64,000 nt of DNA from Alphaproteobacteria bacterium UBA6178 (GTDB lineage: Bacteria; Pseudomonadota; Alphaproteobacteria; Rickettsiales; UBA3002), in assembly GCA_002422205.1 (NCBI GenBank), contig DITS01000021.1, forward strand, positions 1 to 64,000, written 5' to 3'. Below, in pieces: positions 35,522 through 45,048 of this stretch; positions within the stretch are counted from its first letter, which is position 1; every line of letters begins with the position of its first letter. The translations under genes were made by a program, and so were the position numbers. The notes beneath the pieces are model-generated. The model was not told the origin of the DNA and did not search any database. It saw only the letters and a list, made by a program, of their open reading frames with translations.

Positions 35522-36142
35522 ATGCAACGCTCCCCAATCATTACTACATTATCACTTGGTGTTATTCTCTTTGCAGCCGTATGTGGCACTGCTTCCGCCC
35601 AAAGCAATCAGGATGCAGCCTTCGACCGAAATGAAAATTTCGTTATCGATAAGCACGGCAAATGCGTGCGCACCAAATGGATGGAAGGGGATGATCCGTG
35701 TAACCCTACCCCGCCGCCTCCGCCGGCTCCTGCAGCACCGCCTGCACCCCCGCCGCCACCCGCCCCCGTGGTTGAGCTTGAGCAGCGTACCATTTATTTC
35801 GAATTTGACAGCGCCGAGTTGGATAGCGAAGCGGTGTACAAACTCAACATGCTGGTTCAGCTGATTAATCAGTCGAAACAAATCGCCGATGCGACCATTC
35901 ATGGCTTCACTGACCAGATTGGTGCCAGCGACTACAACCAAAAGCTCTCCGAGCGCCGCACCCAAGCTGTGAAGCGTTACCTTGACGAGCGTACCCGCCT
36001 CGATACCAAAACCGCTGATATCCGTGGTTTAGGCAAGTCTTCACCCGAAGCGGAATGCGAAGCGCTGACCAAGCGCAAAGAGAAAATTGACTGTATGCGT
36101 AAAGAACGCCGCGTCGAAATTGAGTTCAAATACATCCAGTAA
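35522..36142 (+). CDS. OmpA-family outer-membrane protein
   Basis: The 206 residues have a signal peptide (cleavage after TASAQ), a 40-residue region with cysteines (KCVRTKW, DDPCNP), a Pro-rich hinge (PPPPPAPAAPPAPP) and an OmpA C-terminal domain (TIYFEFDSAELDSEAV, ATIHGFTDQIGASDYNQKLS, RRTQAVKRYLDER) that binds peptidoglycan. ATG 35522 with AAGGCAAG is preferred over 35477. There is no beta-barrel domain, so it is a periplasmic or Pal-like anchor rather than a porin. Confidence 0.9.
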   Translation: MQRSPIITTLSLGVILFAAVCGTASAQSNQDAAFDRNENFVIDKHGKCVRTKWMEGDDPCNPTPPPPPAPAAPPAPPPPPAPVVELEQRTIYFEFDSAELDSEAVYKLNMLVQLINQSKQIADATIHGFTDQIGASDYNQKLSERRTQAVKRYLDERTRLDTKTADIRGLGKSSPEAECEALTKRKEKIDCMRKERRVEIEFKYIQ

Positions 36143-36149
36143 CGGATAG

Positions 36150-36171
36150 AGGCGCGCTGCAAGGCGCGCCT
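36150..36171 (+). terminator. GC-rich hairpin after OmpA-like gene
   Basis: AGGCGCGC-TGCAAG-GCGCGCCT, starting 8 bases after the stop, without a T-run. It may help 3'-end stability; the stronger terminator follows at 36213. Confidence 0.45.
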
Positions 36172-36212
36172 GTCGTTGCCGGATTCTAAGTTTTCATAGC
36201 GTAACCAACCTT

Positions 36213-36239
36213 AGGGGGCTTTTTGCCCCCTGTTTTTTT
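36213..36239 (+). terminator. Rho-independent terminator
   Basis: AGGGGGC-TTTTT-GCCCCCT followed by GTTTTTTT, lying between the convergent OmpA-like gene and the 358-residue membrane-protein gene. Confidence 0.9.
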
Positions 36240-36258
36240 ATGGGCTATGGTGATGGGA

Positions 36259-37335
36259 TTAGTGTGCCACTTGCAAGGCCGTTGGCCCTTCCAGACGTTG
36301 CGCCTGAATCTGCTCCACCTGTTTGCCCGGCTGCGCCGTATCTGTCTCGGCTTTGCTGTTTTTATGCGCATGGAAATCTTTGAGACTGACGATGTTCCCC
36401 TCTTCATCCTTATGGATACCCCCATAAATGAAACCGAAGACGTTACAGGATTGATTCAGAATAAACTTTACCCATTGCAAACGGTCACCGGGCGGGGCTT
36501 TCCAATCTTCGGGATGCATATCAAAGGGACGCGGCGCGGTGACATGATCGGCTGGAAACCCTTGCTTGAGTGCGGTTTGCGCCTGAATTCCGGCGAAGGG
36601 CGCGCGCACGATAAATATGCCGGTTGCCACCTGCCATGCGCGTTCCTGATTGGGGATAAAGTTCAACGACAAGCCCGCCGCCACGGTCATCAACCCCTGA
36701 TACATTTCCCATGCGACTTTACCGGGCACGCGTTGTTTATAGCCCGATAGCGCCATGAATATCCCGTTGGGAATTGTTGCCATACCCACCGTCGCGATAA
36801 TATGATTTTTGGGGTCAAACGCGTCTTTAATCCGCATCGTAATATATTCACCCACCGGCATATTCTCGAGGCGCTTTTGTCTTTCTTCTGTGTTGGGCTT
36901 TTCCTTATAAACTAATCCCAGCCCCAAGCCAGTAAGGGATATGCCGGAAGCAATCAACCGATAGGGCGAATTATACAGCCCGCCTGAGAGCATCGAAGCC
37001 ACATCAGCGGTGGCGCGCAGCAAAAAGTTTATCCGCGACCCGTTATTGATAATCGAAGCCGGTGTAGCCACGCGCAAGCTATGGATGCCCTCACGCCACA
37101 TATCGCCAAGCCCACTCAGAAAGTCAGGATGCGGCTGCTTAGCAGGTCCAAGCTCCCAGCTGGCGGTCGTGCGGCCCGACACTTGCACGCCGAGAGGCCC
37201 TGTAACCGGCAGTGTTTGCGGGGCCATCGCACCCGTTGCCGATACGTCCGAGAAGCCGAACGAACCCTGCGGTTGCGATGCAACCGACTGATTCTCCCCC
37301 TCTTTATAGCCGTTATCGGGCGCCTTCATCTGCAT
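36259..37335 (-). CDS. Unknown 358-residue protein with hydrophobic segments
   Basis: I do not recognise it. Residues 1-110 are polar and probably disordered (ATGAMAPQTLPVTGPLG). The middle has glycine-rich hydrophobic stretches (YRLIASGISLTGLGLGLVY, MATIPNGIFMALSGY, LMTVAAGLSLNFI) that could be short membrane or amphipathic helices. The C-terminus is polar. The frame opens with a TTG at 37404; ATG 37335 with GGAGGAGG upstream is more likely. It stands alone between the two RTX genes. Confidence 0.65.
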   Translation of the reverse strand: MQMKAPDNGYKEGENQSVASQPQGSFGFSDVSATGAMAPQTLPVTGPLGVQVSGRTTASWELGPAKQPHPDFLSGLGDMWREGIHSLRVATPASIINNGSRINFLLRATADVASMLSGGLYNSPYRLIASGISLTGLGLGLVYKEKPNTEERQKRLENMPVGEYITMRIKDAFDPKNHIIATVGMATIPNGIFMALSGYKQRVPGKVAWEMYQGLMTVAAGLSLNFIPNQERAWQVATGIFIVRAPFAGIQAQTALKQGFPADHVTAPRPFDMHPEDWKAPPGDRLQWVKFILNQSCNVFGFIYGGIHKDEEGNIVSLKDFHAHKNSKAETDTAQPGKQVEQIQAQRLEGPTALQVAH

Positions 37336-37590
37336 ATAGTCCGGCCTGCCTCCTCCGTCATATCTATGAGTAGCCTTTCTATTTATGACACAGCTATGTG
37401 ACAAGCTGATGACAAAACAACAGATAAAAACAAATAATGCCCTGAATATTTAGGTCTTATTTCGCGTGCGTTTTCACGCGTATTTTCATTGAACGCCGGT
37501 AAAGCGTTGCCTGTCAGTATTCAGGGCTAATATATGAACTCTTGGGATAAAAGTGGAATAAAGGTTGTGTTTTTTTCATATCGGATTAGT

Positions 37591-37606
37591 TTAACAAAAA
37601 ATTAAC
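37591..37606 (+). promoter_or_regulatory. Candidate CtrA box abutting RTX2 start
   Basis: TTAA-CAAAAAA-TTAAC, exact consensus, but ending only 13 bases before the ATG at 37620 and partly overlapping the ribosome site. If bound, it would block rather than activate. A hairpin CGCGTG-CGTTTT-CACGCG lies upstream (about 37463). Confidence 0.45.
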
Positions 37607-37619
37607 AAGGAATGCAGGA

Positions 37620-39575
37620 ATGTCTGATCAACTCTTATTTTTCTATCAGCTCCAACATATCAATTACACCATCCTGCAAAGCCGTAACTTTAAGCTGGGC
37701 GTCATCGACGACACCGAAGCGGGGCTGAGCCGCGATCAGATCGCATCGCTCAATGCTGCAGGTAAATCCTTGTGGGTGTATGCAAGCGCGGGCGAAGCCG
37801 AAGTATTCCGCGATTACTGGATCGATGGTAACTGGGCAAAAAATCCCCCCGCTTTTTTGATTGAGCCGAATGAAAATTTCAGCTCCGGCTGGCGCGTGAA
37901 ATTCTGGCATAAAGAGTGGCAGGATGTGGTGATCAACCGCATCGAAACCCTGATCCATAAGGGCTATAAAGGCGTGTATCTCGATGTGGTCGATGTGTTC
38001 AATATCCCCAACGTCCGCAGCGCCTATCTGGCTGAAAATCCGGGTGGTGACATCAAGCGCGCGATGGAAGATTTTATTATTAAAATTTCTGCCGAAGCCA
38101 AAGCGCTTAACCCCGAATTTAAAATCGTTGTTCAAAATGCGGTCAGCCTGCTCAGTAATACCGAAATCATTACGTGGGAAGATTTGTCCCTGCCGCTTGA
38201 TCCCAATACGCGCTATCTGGATGCGATCGATGGGCTGGGCAAAGAAACCACTTTCTCGCTGGCCGATGTGTACCCGATCCCGTGGGGCCCATGGGATGCG
38301 CGCTATGTTGAAAACGCCGTCAATGCCGGTAAATTCGTCATCGGGCTGGAATTCCCAAGCACCGATGCGGCACGCACTTACTCACTCGATAACGCCCTAA
38401 AAGCGGGCTACATTCCCTATTTCGATGATCGGGTGCATAATGGTAATTTCCACCCCATCAATTACACCATCCTCGATAGGGTCACGCAGGCACAAATTGA
38501 CAGCCTGCTAGGCACCGGTTCCAATGGCACGCCCATCATCGGCGATAATCAATCGAATGTGCTGATAGGCACCGACTCGAACGATATCGGCTATGGCAAT
38601 GGCGGCAATGACGTGATTTACGGCCTCAACGGCAATGACACGCTTTACGGTCATGCAGGCGACGACAAGTTGCTCGGCTGGTATGGCGACGATGTGCTTT
38701 ACGGTGATATCGGGCGCGACACGCTTTATGGCGATTTCGGCCATGACAAGCTCTATGGTGGTGCCGATAACGACTATCTGTTTGGCTGGACCGGCAATGA
38801 TATTCTGTATGGCGATGGCGGCGACGATGTACTCTATGGCGACGCTGGTGCCGATCGTGTCTATGGCGGCGACGGCAATGACGTGGTTTTCGGTGGCACT
38901 GACAATGATACTATCGAAGGCGGCGCAGGCGATGATCAGCTCTATGCGGATGAAGGCGACGATGTGGTAACAGGTGGTGAAGGCAATGATCGCGTCTATG
39001 GCTGGACCGGCCATGACTCGCTCAGTGGCGGCAATGGCAATGACGTACTAAGCGGCGATGCGGGCAATGATACGCTCGATGGCGGCGCAGGTAACGATAC
39101 CATCTATGCCGGCGCCGACAATGATCTGGTACGCGCCGGAGAAGGCAATGACTGGGTTTTTGCCGATGCAGGCAATGACACGGTCTATGCCGGTGGCGGC
39201 CATGATGTGATTTTCACATGGGAAGGCAATGATCTGATTTACGGTGAAGCGGGCAATGATCTGATTTCCGCCGAAGCAGGCAATGACACCCTCGTAGGTG
39301 GCAAAGGCAATGACGAGCTGTATGGAGGCACCGGTGCTGATCGTTTCGTGATCGCCAAATCCGATGGCATCGACACCATCCGCGATTTCACCATCGGGCA
39401 GGATAAAATCCAGCTCACCGGCTTTGGCTCCGGCGCCAGCTTTAAGAGCGTAGTGGAACCGAATCTGTTTTATAATGGTGGCCGTGTCTCGATCGTTTTT
39501 GATAGCGCTAATAGCCTGCATTTTGACAATATCGCCGCTGGCGGCTTAAGCGCCAGTGACTTTATTTTTAGCTAA
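37620..39575 (+). CDS. RTX2: GH114-like glycosidase with RTX beta-roll
   Basis: The 651 residues comprise, from about 5 to 290, a TIM-barrel domain with the GH114/endo-alpha-1,4-polygalactosaminidase pattern: KLGVIDDTEAGLS, LWVYASAGEAEVFRDYW, WRVKFWHKEW, GYKGVYLDVVDVF (likely acidic residues) and KFVIGLEFPS. Residues about 310-575 are some 28 RTX nonapeptides, and 576-651 a serralysin-like C-terminal domain (DRFVIAKSDGIDTIRDFTIG). Such enzymes cleave galactosamine-containing exopolysaccharides. No signal peptide; export by the type I system is inferred. Trp at 354, 390, 462 and 534 begins nonapeptides at exact multiples of 36 residues. Confidence 0.82.
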   Translation: MSDQLLFFYQLQHINYTILQSRNFKLGVIDDTEAGLSRDQIASLNAAGKSLWVYASAGEAEVFRDYWIDGNWAKNPPAFLIEPNENFSSGWRVKFWHKEWQDVVINRIETLIHKGYKGVYLDVVDVFNIPNVRSAYLAENPGGDIKRAMEDFIIKISAEAKALNPEFKIVVQNAVSLLSNTEIITWEDLSLPLDPNTRYLDAIDGLGKETTFSLADVYPIPWGPWDARYVENAVNAGKFVIGLEFPSTDAARTYSLDNALKAGYIPYFDDRVHNGNFHPINYTILDRVTQAQIDSLLGTGSNGTPIIGDNQSNVLIGTDSNDIGYGNGGNDVIYGLNGNDTLYGHAGDDKLLGWYGDDVLYGDIGRDTLYGDFGHDKLYGGADNDYLFGWTGNDILYGDGGDDVLYGDAGADRVYGGDGNDVVFGGTDNDTIEGGAGDDQLYADEGDDVVTGGEGNDRVYGWTGHDSLSGGNGNDVLSGDAGNDTLDGGAGNDTIYAGADNDLVRAGEGNDWVFADAGNDTVYAGGGHDVIFTWEGNDLIYGEAGNDLISAEAGNDTLVGGKGNDELYGGTGADRFVIAKSDGIDTIRDFTIGQDKIQLTGFGSGASFKSVVEPNLFYNGGRVSIVFDSANSLHFDNIAAGGLSASDFIFS

Positions 39576-39587
39576 GCTTCAGGCGCT

Positions 39588-41585
39588 TTAGGCAAAATCG
39601 AAATTATTGGCGGTGAGCTGCGCGCTCAGCACGCCGGTAAAGCGGATTTCATTGCCGCCGCCTAAATCCAGCACACAGTCGGCCCCATCATCGGTTAGCG
39701 CGGCCAGTGCCGTTGCGCCATCGGTAATGCCGCTGCCATTTACATCCGATGTTAATGAGATCACATCCACGGCCACATCAAAATCGGTGATGGTGTCTTC
39801 GCCGCTGTCATCATCGAAGACAAACACATCTGCGCCCGCGCCACCAGTGAGCTCGTCGTCGCCCTCTCCGCCGGTAATCTGGTCATCCCCGTCGCCGCCA
39901 TCGATGGTATCTGCCCCATCGCCCGCGCTGATCGTATCATTTCCGGTTCCACCGATAATTTCATCATCGCCCTCGCCGGTGGTGATGCTGTCATCACCGC
40001 TACCGCCATCGATTTCATTATCACCATCACCACCATCAATGGTGTCATTGCCTTCACCGGCAGCTATCGTATCATTGCCTGCACCTGCGCTGATGGTATC
40101 CGCGCCCGCCCCTGCCGTAATGCTATCATTGCCTGCACCGCCCACAATGGTATCGGCTCCAGCGCCCGCAATAATCGTATCATTCCCGTCACCACCATTT
40201 ATATTATTGGCCCCATCACCGGCATCGAGCGAGTCATCTCCGGCATCACCGATCAATGTGTCATCGCCGTCGCCACCGCTTAGCGTGTCATTACCGATAC
40301 CACCATCGAGCGAATCATTGCCATCCCCTCCGACAAGGCTATCATTACCGTCTTGTCCGAATAGCTGATCATTACCGTCGCTACCATTCATGGTGTCATT
40401 ACCCAGCCCGCCATACATGGTGTCGTTACCGGCTTCGCCATAAATCACATCGTCGCCGCCATTACCCAGAATCGAATCATTGCCCGCGCCGCCATAGATC
40501 GTGTCGGCCTCATCCGCAGGGTGCGCCACGCCGCCACCGCCTGCCAGATAATCATCACCGGGGCCGCCCTGAATCTGGTCATTACCGCGCCCGCCATAGA
40601 CCGTATCATTGCCTTGGCCTGCCATCACCGTGTCATTGCCGCCATTGCCGAATATCAGATCATTGCCGCCTGCACCATACAGCGCATCATTGCCATCCAG
40701 CGTGTCGGCCTGTGCGCGGCCACCATAAATCGTATCATTGCCGTTGCCGCCATAAATCGTATCATTGCCCAACCCGCCATAGACCAGCTCAGCCCCACCG
40801 GTAATGGTGTAGGTTTCGTCGCCATTACCCAGCACCGGATCATCTTCGGGCTCTTGCGTATCCCCAATCCGGCCATACAAATATTGCAGCGCCTCAATGT
40901 CCAGCCATTGGTAAGTGGACGGATTACCCCCACCGCGTGGGTTCTTATAATAGGACATCACCGTATTGCCGCGATGGTCCATGCCGGCTTCCAAAAACGG
41001 CTCTTCATCGCCGCCGCCATAATTTCCGGGATGTTTCAGCCCTAGCGCGTGGCCCACCTCATGCAGCAAAGTCAGATACGAATAGCTGCCTTTATCGGTG
41101 CCGGTATAATCATTGCTCATGCCCACGGTGGTTTTGGTACGCAATCCATTGTCGCCCGTGACCCAGCCCGCCACACCCGCTGCGCCGGAAATAAGCAGTT
41201 TGCCATTATAAAAATTCAGCTGCGCATCAAACGGATTGACGGCTTTGACAAAGGTCACATTGGTGAAAGACGAAATCATATTGAAAATATCCAGCGTCGC
41301 CAGTTGTTGCGCGATGCTGAAATTGGTGGGGTTCAGCGAATACACCGTATCAGGACTGGCCGCCCATGCTGAAAAACTATAGCTGATCGTCAAAGGGCGC
41401 GACGGTGCACTATTCCATTGTGCTGAACTGATAAGCGCGGGCACATAAGCGGACAACGCCTCAACATTATATGACACTCCACCGCCTGAATAGCTTTCGC
41501 TGACGGCACCGTTGCCCTTATAGTCAATATGCTGGAAACCACTCACTTCGCTTCGATAAGCTGAAGACGCACAAACAAAACACAT
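39588..41585 (-). CDS. Serralysin-type RTX metalloprotease 1
   Basis: A 665-residue peptidase M10B protein. It starts MCFVCASSAY, has zinc site LLHEVGHALGLKHPGNY near residue 170, a Met-turn NTVMSYYKNPR, and WLDIEALQYLYG. RTX nonapeptides fill about residues 255-590, the longest array of the three, ending with Asp/Gly-rich units (GNDTISAGDGADTID) and a C-terminal DNFDFA typical of type I secretion signals. It is separated by 129 bases from the next serralysin gene and could be read through from it. Confidence 0.93.
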   Translation of the reverse strand: MCFVCASSAYRSEVSGFQHIDYKGNGAVSESYSGGGVSYNVEALSAYVPALISSAQWNSAPSRPLTISYSFSAWAASPDTVYSLNPTNFSIAQQLATLDIFNMISSFTNVTFVKAVNPFDAQLNFYNGKLLISGAAGVAGWVTGDNGLRTKTTVGMSNDYTGTDKGSYSYLTLLHEVGHALGLKHPGNYGGGDEEPFLEAGMDHRGNTVMSYYKNPRGGGNPSTYQWLDIEALQYLYGRIGDTQEPEDDPVLGNGDETYTITGGAELVYGGLGNDTIYGGNGNDTIYGGRAQADTLDGNDALYGAGGNDLIFGNGGNDTVMAGQGNDTVYGGRGNDQIQGGPGDDYLAGGGGVAHPADEADTIYGGAGNDSILGNGGDDVIYGEAGNDTMYGGLGNDTMNGSDGNDQLFGQDGNDSLVGGDGNDSLDGGIGNDTLSGGDGDDTLIGDAGDDSLDAGDGANNINGGDGNDTIIAGAGADTIVGGAGNDSITAGAGADTISAGAGNDTIAAGEGNDTIDGGDGDNEIDGGSGDDSITTGEGDDEIIGGTGNDTISAGDGADTIDGGDGDDQITGGEGDDELTGGAGADVFVFDDDSGEDTITDFDVAVDVISLTSDVNGSGITDGATALAALTDDGADCVLDLGGGNEIRFTGVLSAQLTANNFDFA

Positions 41586-41714
41586 AGCGTACCCTTTTTC
41601 GTGGGTTAATTTGTGTCAGCTTAGCAAAAGTTAATGTCTATTACCAGCACTCCTCATCGGCATAACATAAATTATGTGACAGCACGCTGTTTGTGTTGCA
41701 ACATTCCTACGAAT

Positions 41715-43250
41715 CTAAATAATTTCAAAATCCGCAGCAGTGAATTGATTGCCCGCCACATCCTTAATCAGCAGGAAGTTGCCATCGCCTCCCAGATTAA
41801 TCCACGAGCCCCAGCCGCCCTCATACGTATTGATGCGGCTTAAAATATCAGAGACGCTGTTAATCCCGCTGTTATTCAGGTTAGCGACAAGGCGGATTTT
41901 ATCCACGCCCACCTCAAAGTCCATAATCTGATCCTGCGCATGGCCTGAATTGAAGGTGAACACATCGGCACCGGCTCCGCCATAGAACGAATCATAGCCA
42001 TGCTGGCCAAAAATCCAGTCTGCACCGTCGCCGCCATAAATGGTGTCATCACCCAGCCCGCCATAGATGGTATCATTGCCGGTTTCACCATAGACCATAT
42101 CATTACCGCCATTGGCGATGATGTAGTCATTGCCTGCGCCACCCCAAATCTGATCGGACTGATCCTGCGGATGCTCAATGCCGCCACCACCGGCAAGGTA
42201 ATCGTCGCCATCACCACCGTAAATGCTATCATCACCTAAACCACCATAGATGGTATCATTGCCCGCATCACCATAGACGGTATCATTACCGCTATTGCTG
42301 AAAATCAAATCACTCCCGCCACCACCGGTAATGTAATCGGCGCTATCGAGCGTATCAGCCTGCGCGCGGCCACCATAAATGGTGTCATTGCCCGTGCCAC
42401 CTTCCAGCGTGTCACGCCCCAGGCCACCATAGACCAATTCAGCGGAACCGCTGATAGTGTAATAATCATTACCATCGCCTGTGACGCCGCCTGCCGATTG
42501 CTTCACGCCATATAAATATTGCAGTGCTTCAATATCCAGCCAGCCATATTCGGTATTGTTGAACGTATTATTATACGTCATGACCGTCGTGCTGGAATTA
42601 TCCAGATGGCCGGGCAATACCGGGCCGGTTTCATAATCATAATATTTACCGGAATGCTTCAGCCCCAGCGCGTGGCCGATTTCATGCAATAATGCGGTGT
42701 ACGCATATTGACCCGGCGTAAAATTGCCATAGCTATCGCCCATGCCCACCGCCACAATGGTTCGAACGGTGTTGTGATCATATCGATAGCCTGCAAGGCC
42801 CGCCGCTTGCCCGTAAGAGCCGGTGTCATATTGCATGCCCATATAAAAATACAGCTGCGCACTGCCCGGATCACTCGCCTCCACAAACCGCACATTGGTA
42901 AAGTTCGAAATCATGTCGAAAACGCCCAAAGTTGCCTGTTGCTGCGTGGCGTTAAAATTTCTCGGATTGGCGCCATAGACCACCGAGTCTTCCCAAATCG
43001 CATTGATGTTGAAGCTATAGGTGATCGTCACCGGCGAGCCGGGTGATTTATGCCATGCGGCAACATCCAGAACGGTATCCGTATACTGGCCTTTTTGACC
43101 ATTCAGCGCCGAATAATTGGCGGCGTATTGATTCGCATTACCTGCAGCCACCGAGTAGCTTTCCAGCTTCGCCGTGCCTTCTTTGCCGTAATATTCGATA
43201 TGGCGATTAGCAGCGGCATTGCCGCTATTACCTAAACATACAAAACACAT
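41715..43250 (-). CDS. Serralysin-type RTX metalloprotease 2
   Basis: A 511-residue paralogue starting MCFVCLGNSG, with zinc site LLHEIGHALGLKHSGKY near residue 187, Met-turn TTVMTYNNTF, about 17 RTX units and a C-terminal domain ending NQFTAADFEII. It follows serralysin 3 by 20 bases, so both are probably co-transcribed. It is about as long as classical serralysins (470-500). Confidence 0.95.
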   Translation of the reverse strand: MCFVCLGNSGNAAANRHIEYYGKEGTAKLESYSVAAGNANQYAANYSALNGQKGQYTDTVLDVAAWHKSPGSPVTITYSFNINAIWEDSVVYGANPRNFNATQQQATLGVFDMISNFTNVRFVEASDPGSAQLYFYMGMQYDTGSYGQAAGLAGYRYDHNTVRTIVAVGMGDSYGNFTPGQYAYTALLHEIGHALGLKHSGKYYDYETGPVLPGHLDNSSTTVMTYNNTFNNTEYGWLDIEALQYLYGVKQSAGGVTGDGNDYYTISGSAELVYGGLGRDTLEGGTGNDTIYGGRAQADTLDSADYITGGGGSDLIFSNSGNDTVYGDAGNDTIYGGLGDDSIYGGDGDDYLAGGGGIEHPQDQSDQIWGGAGNDYIIANGGNDMVYGETGNDTIYGGLGDDTIYGGDGADWIFGQHGYDSFYGGAGADVFTFNSGHAQDQIMDFEVGVDKIRLVANLNNSGINSVSDILSRINTYEGGWGSWINLGGDGNFLLIKDVAGNQFTAADFEII

Positions 43251-43270
43251 AATTACTCTCCCCTGATGCC

Positions 43271-44791
43271 TTATATTATTTGAAAATCATGAATGCTTAA
43301 CTGGCTCGACATGACATTTTGCAAATCCAGATAATTGCCGCCGCCCAGATCGATACTGGAGCCCCAATTGCCTGAGAGATCCGATATACGGCTCATGATA
43401 TCCTGCACCGTATTGATGCCGCTGTTATTGAGATTGCCAACCAGACGGATTTTATCGACCCCCACTTGGAAATCGGTAATCCAGTCTGCGCCATGGCCGC
43501 TGTTAAAGGTGAAGATGTCCGCGCCAGCCCCGCCACTCATCATATCATTGCCATGCTGGCCAAATATCCAGTCATTGCCGTCACCTCCATAAATGGCGTC
43601 GTTGCCTAAACCGCCATAAATGGTGTCGCTGCCCGCTTCGCCGTAAACGGTATCATCTCCGCCATTGGCGATGACATAGTCATTGCCATTCCCCGCCCAA
43701 ATCTGGTCAGACTGGTCCTGCGGATGCTCAATGCCGCCGCCGCCTGCAAGGTAATCATCGCCGTCCCCACCATAAATACTGTCATCACCCAGACCGCCAT
43801 AAATGGTGTCATTACCAGCTTCGCCATAGACCGTGTCATGACCGCTATTGCTGAAAATCAAATCATTGCCAGCGCCACCGGTGATATGATCGGCGCTATC
43901 GAGCGTGTCGGCCTGTGCACGGCCACCATAAATGGTGTCATTACCGGTGCCACCTACAATCGTATCGCTACCCAGCCCGCCATAGACCAGCTCGGCATTG
44001 CCGGTAATGGCGTAATAATCATTGCCCTCACCCAGACCGCTGTTGCTGTTGCCTTTCACACCATATAAATATTGCAATGCTTCAATATCCAGCCACGCAT
44101 AGGTGGTGTTATTGAATGTATCGTTATACGTCATCACCGTGGTGCTGGAATTATCCAGATTTGTTGGCAAATAGGGGCCGTCCTCTTCGCCATCATAATA
44201 ATCACCCGGATGCTTCAGTCCCAGCGCGTGGCCAATTTCATGCAGCAACGTGGTATATGCATAAGTGCCGGGAGTAAAATTGGCATAATCATTACTCATG
44301 CCCACCGCCGAAATGGTACGTACATTATTATGGTCATACATATAGGAATTAAGCCCTGCCGCCTGACCATGCGCACCCAGCCCATATTCCATGCCCATGT
44401 AAAAATAGAGCTGCGCGGCACTGGCATTGCTTGCCTGGACAAAGGTAATATTGGTGAAATCCGAAATCATGCTGAAAATGCCGAGCGTAGCTTGCTGCTG
44501 CGCGGCACTAAAATTATACGTGCTGCCGCCATACACAACGGAGGTATCCGAAATGGCATTGATGTTGAAGCTATAGCTAATGGTGACCGGTGTGCCGGGC
44601 GTCTTGTTCCATGCAGATGAATCCAGCAATGTATCGGTATACTGACCTTTTCCACCATTGGCGGCGGCATAATTAGCACTGCCCGCTGAAAGCGAAAAAC
44701 TCTCCAGCTTTGCCGTTCCTTCTTTGCCATAATATTCAATATGGCGATTAACCGATGCATTCCCGTTATTTCCTAGACATACAAAGCACAT
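43271..44791 (-). CDS. Serralysin-type RTX metalloprotease 3
   Basis: A 506-residue paralogue, MCFVCLGNNGN start, zinc site LLHEIGHALGLKHPGDY near residue 183, Met-turn TTVMTYNDTF and C-terminus SQLSIHDFQII. It is very similar to serralysin 2 over the whole length (for example HIEYYGKEGTAKLES in both), pointing to recent duplication. It is first in the minus-strand array and has a CtrA-like site 49 bases upstream. No inhibitor gene (Inh family) was seen nearby. Confidence 0.95.
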   Translation of the reverse strand: MCFVCLGNNGNASVNRHIEYYGKEGTAKLESFSLSAGSANYAAANGGKGQYTDTLLDSSAWNKTPGTPVTISYSFNINAISDTSVVYGGSTYNFSAAQQQATLGIFSMISDFTNITFVQASNASAAQLYFYMGMEYGLGAHGQAAGLNSYMYDHNNVRTISAVGMSNDYANFTPGTYAYTTLLHEIGHALGLKHPGDYYDGEEDGPYLPTNLDNSSTTVMTYNDTFNNTTYAWLDIEALQYLYGVKGNSNSGLGEGNDYYAITGNAELVYGGLGSDTIVGGTGNDTIYGGRAQADTLDSADHITGGAGNDLIFSNSGHDTVYGEAGNDTIYGGLGDDSIYGGDGDDYLAGGGGIEHPQDQSDQIWAGNGNDYVIANGGDDTVYGEAGSDTIYGGLGNDAIYGGDGNDWIFGQHGNDMMSGGAGADIFTFNSGHGADWITDFQVGVDKIRLVGNLNNSGINTVQDIMSRISDLSGNWGSSIDLGGGNYLDLQNVMSSQLSIHDFQII

Positions 44792-44840
44792 GCCGCTACT
44801 CCCTTTTTAAGCTTTCTGCCCCTAATGTAGCGGAATATTT

Positions 44841-44855
44841 TTAAGCTTTAGTTAA
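44841..44855 (-). promoter_or_regulatory. Candidate CtrA box upstream of serralysin 3
   Basis: TTAA-GCTTTAG-TTAA, 49 bases upstream of the ATG at 44791. The 3' C of the consensus is missing on the minus strand. Confidence 0.45.
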
Positions 44856-45048
44856 TTTATGGCGCAATTTTAGCGACTATTATTAACTTTATTTTGAGTG
44901 GCACTCAGCCTCTTTTGGCAACTATAGCGGGCCTTTATTTTTGAATAGTACAATTTTAACGTGTTGATTTGGCTTGCGGATACGATTAGCCAGCCATTTT
45001 CGGTTATATTGCCATTCTATTGACATTTATCTTAAATATGGCCTTTGA

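Noticed and set aside
33700..41000. CRISPR-like regular DNA repeats
   Set aside because: The 27-base period is the codon period of RTX nonapeptides; there are no spacers and no cas genes.
41606..41634. Two TTAA half-sites upstream of serralysin 1 as a CtrA box
   Set aside because: The spacing between them is 21 bases instead of 7, so it does not fit the consensus.
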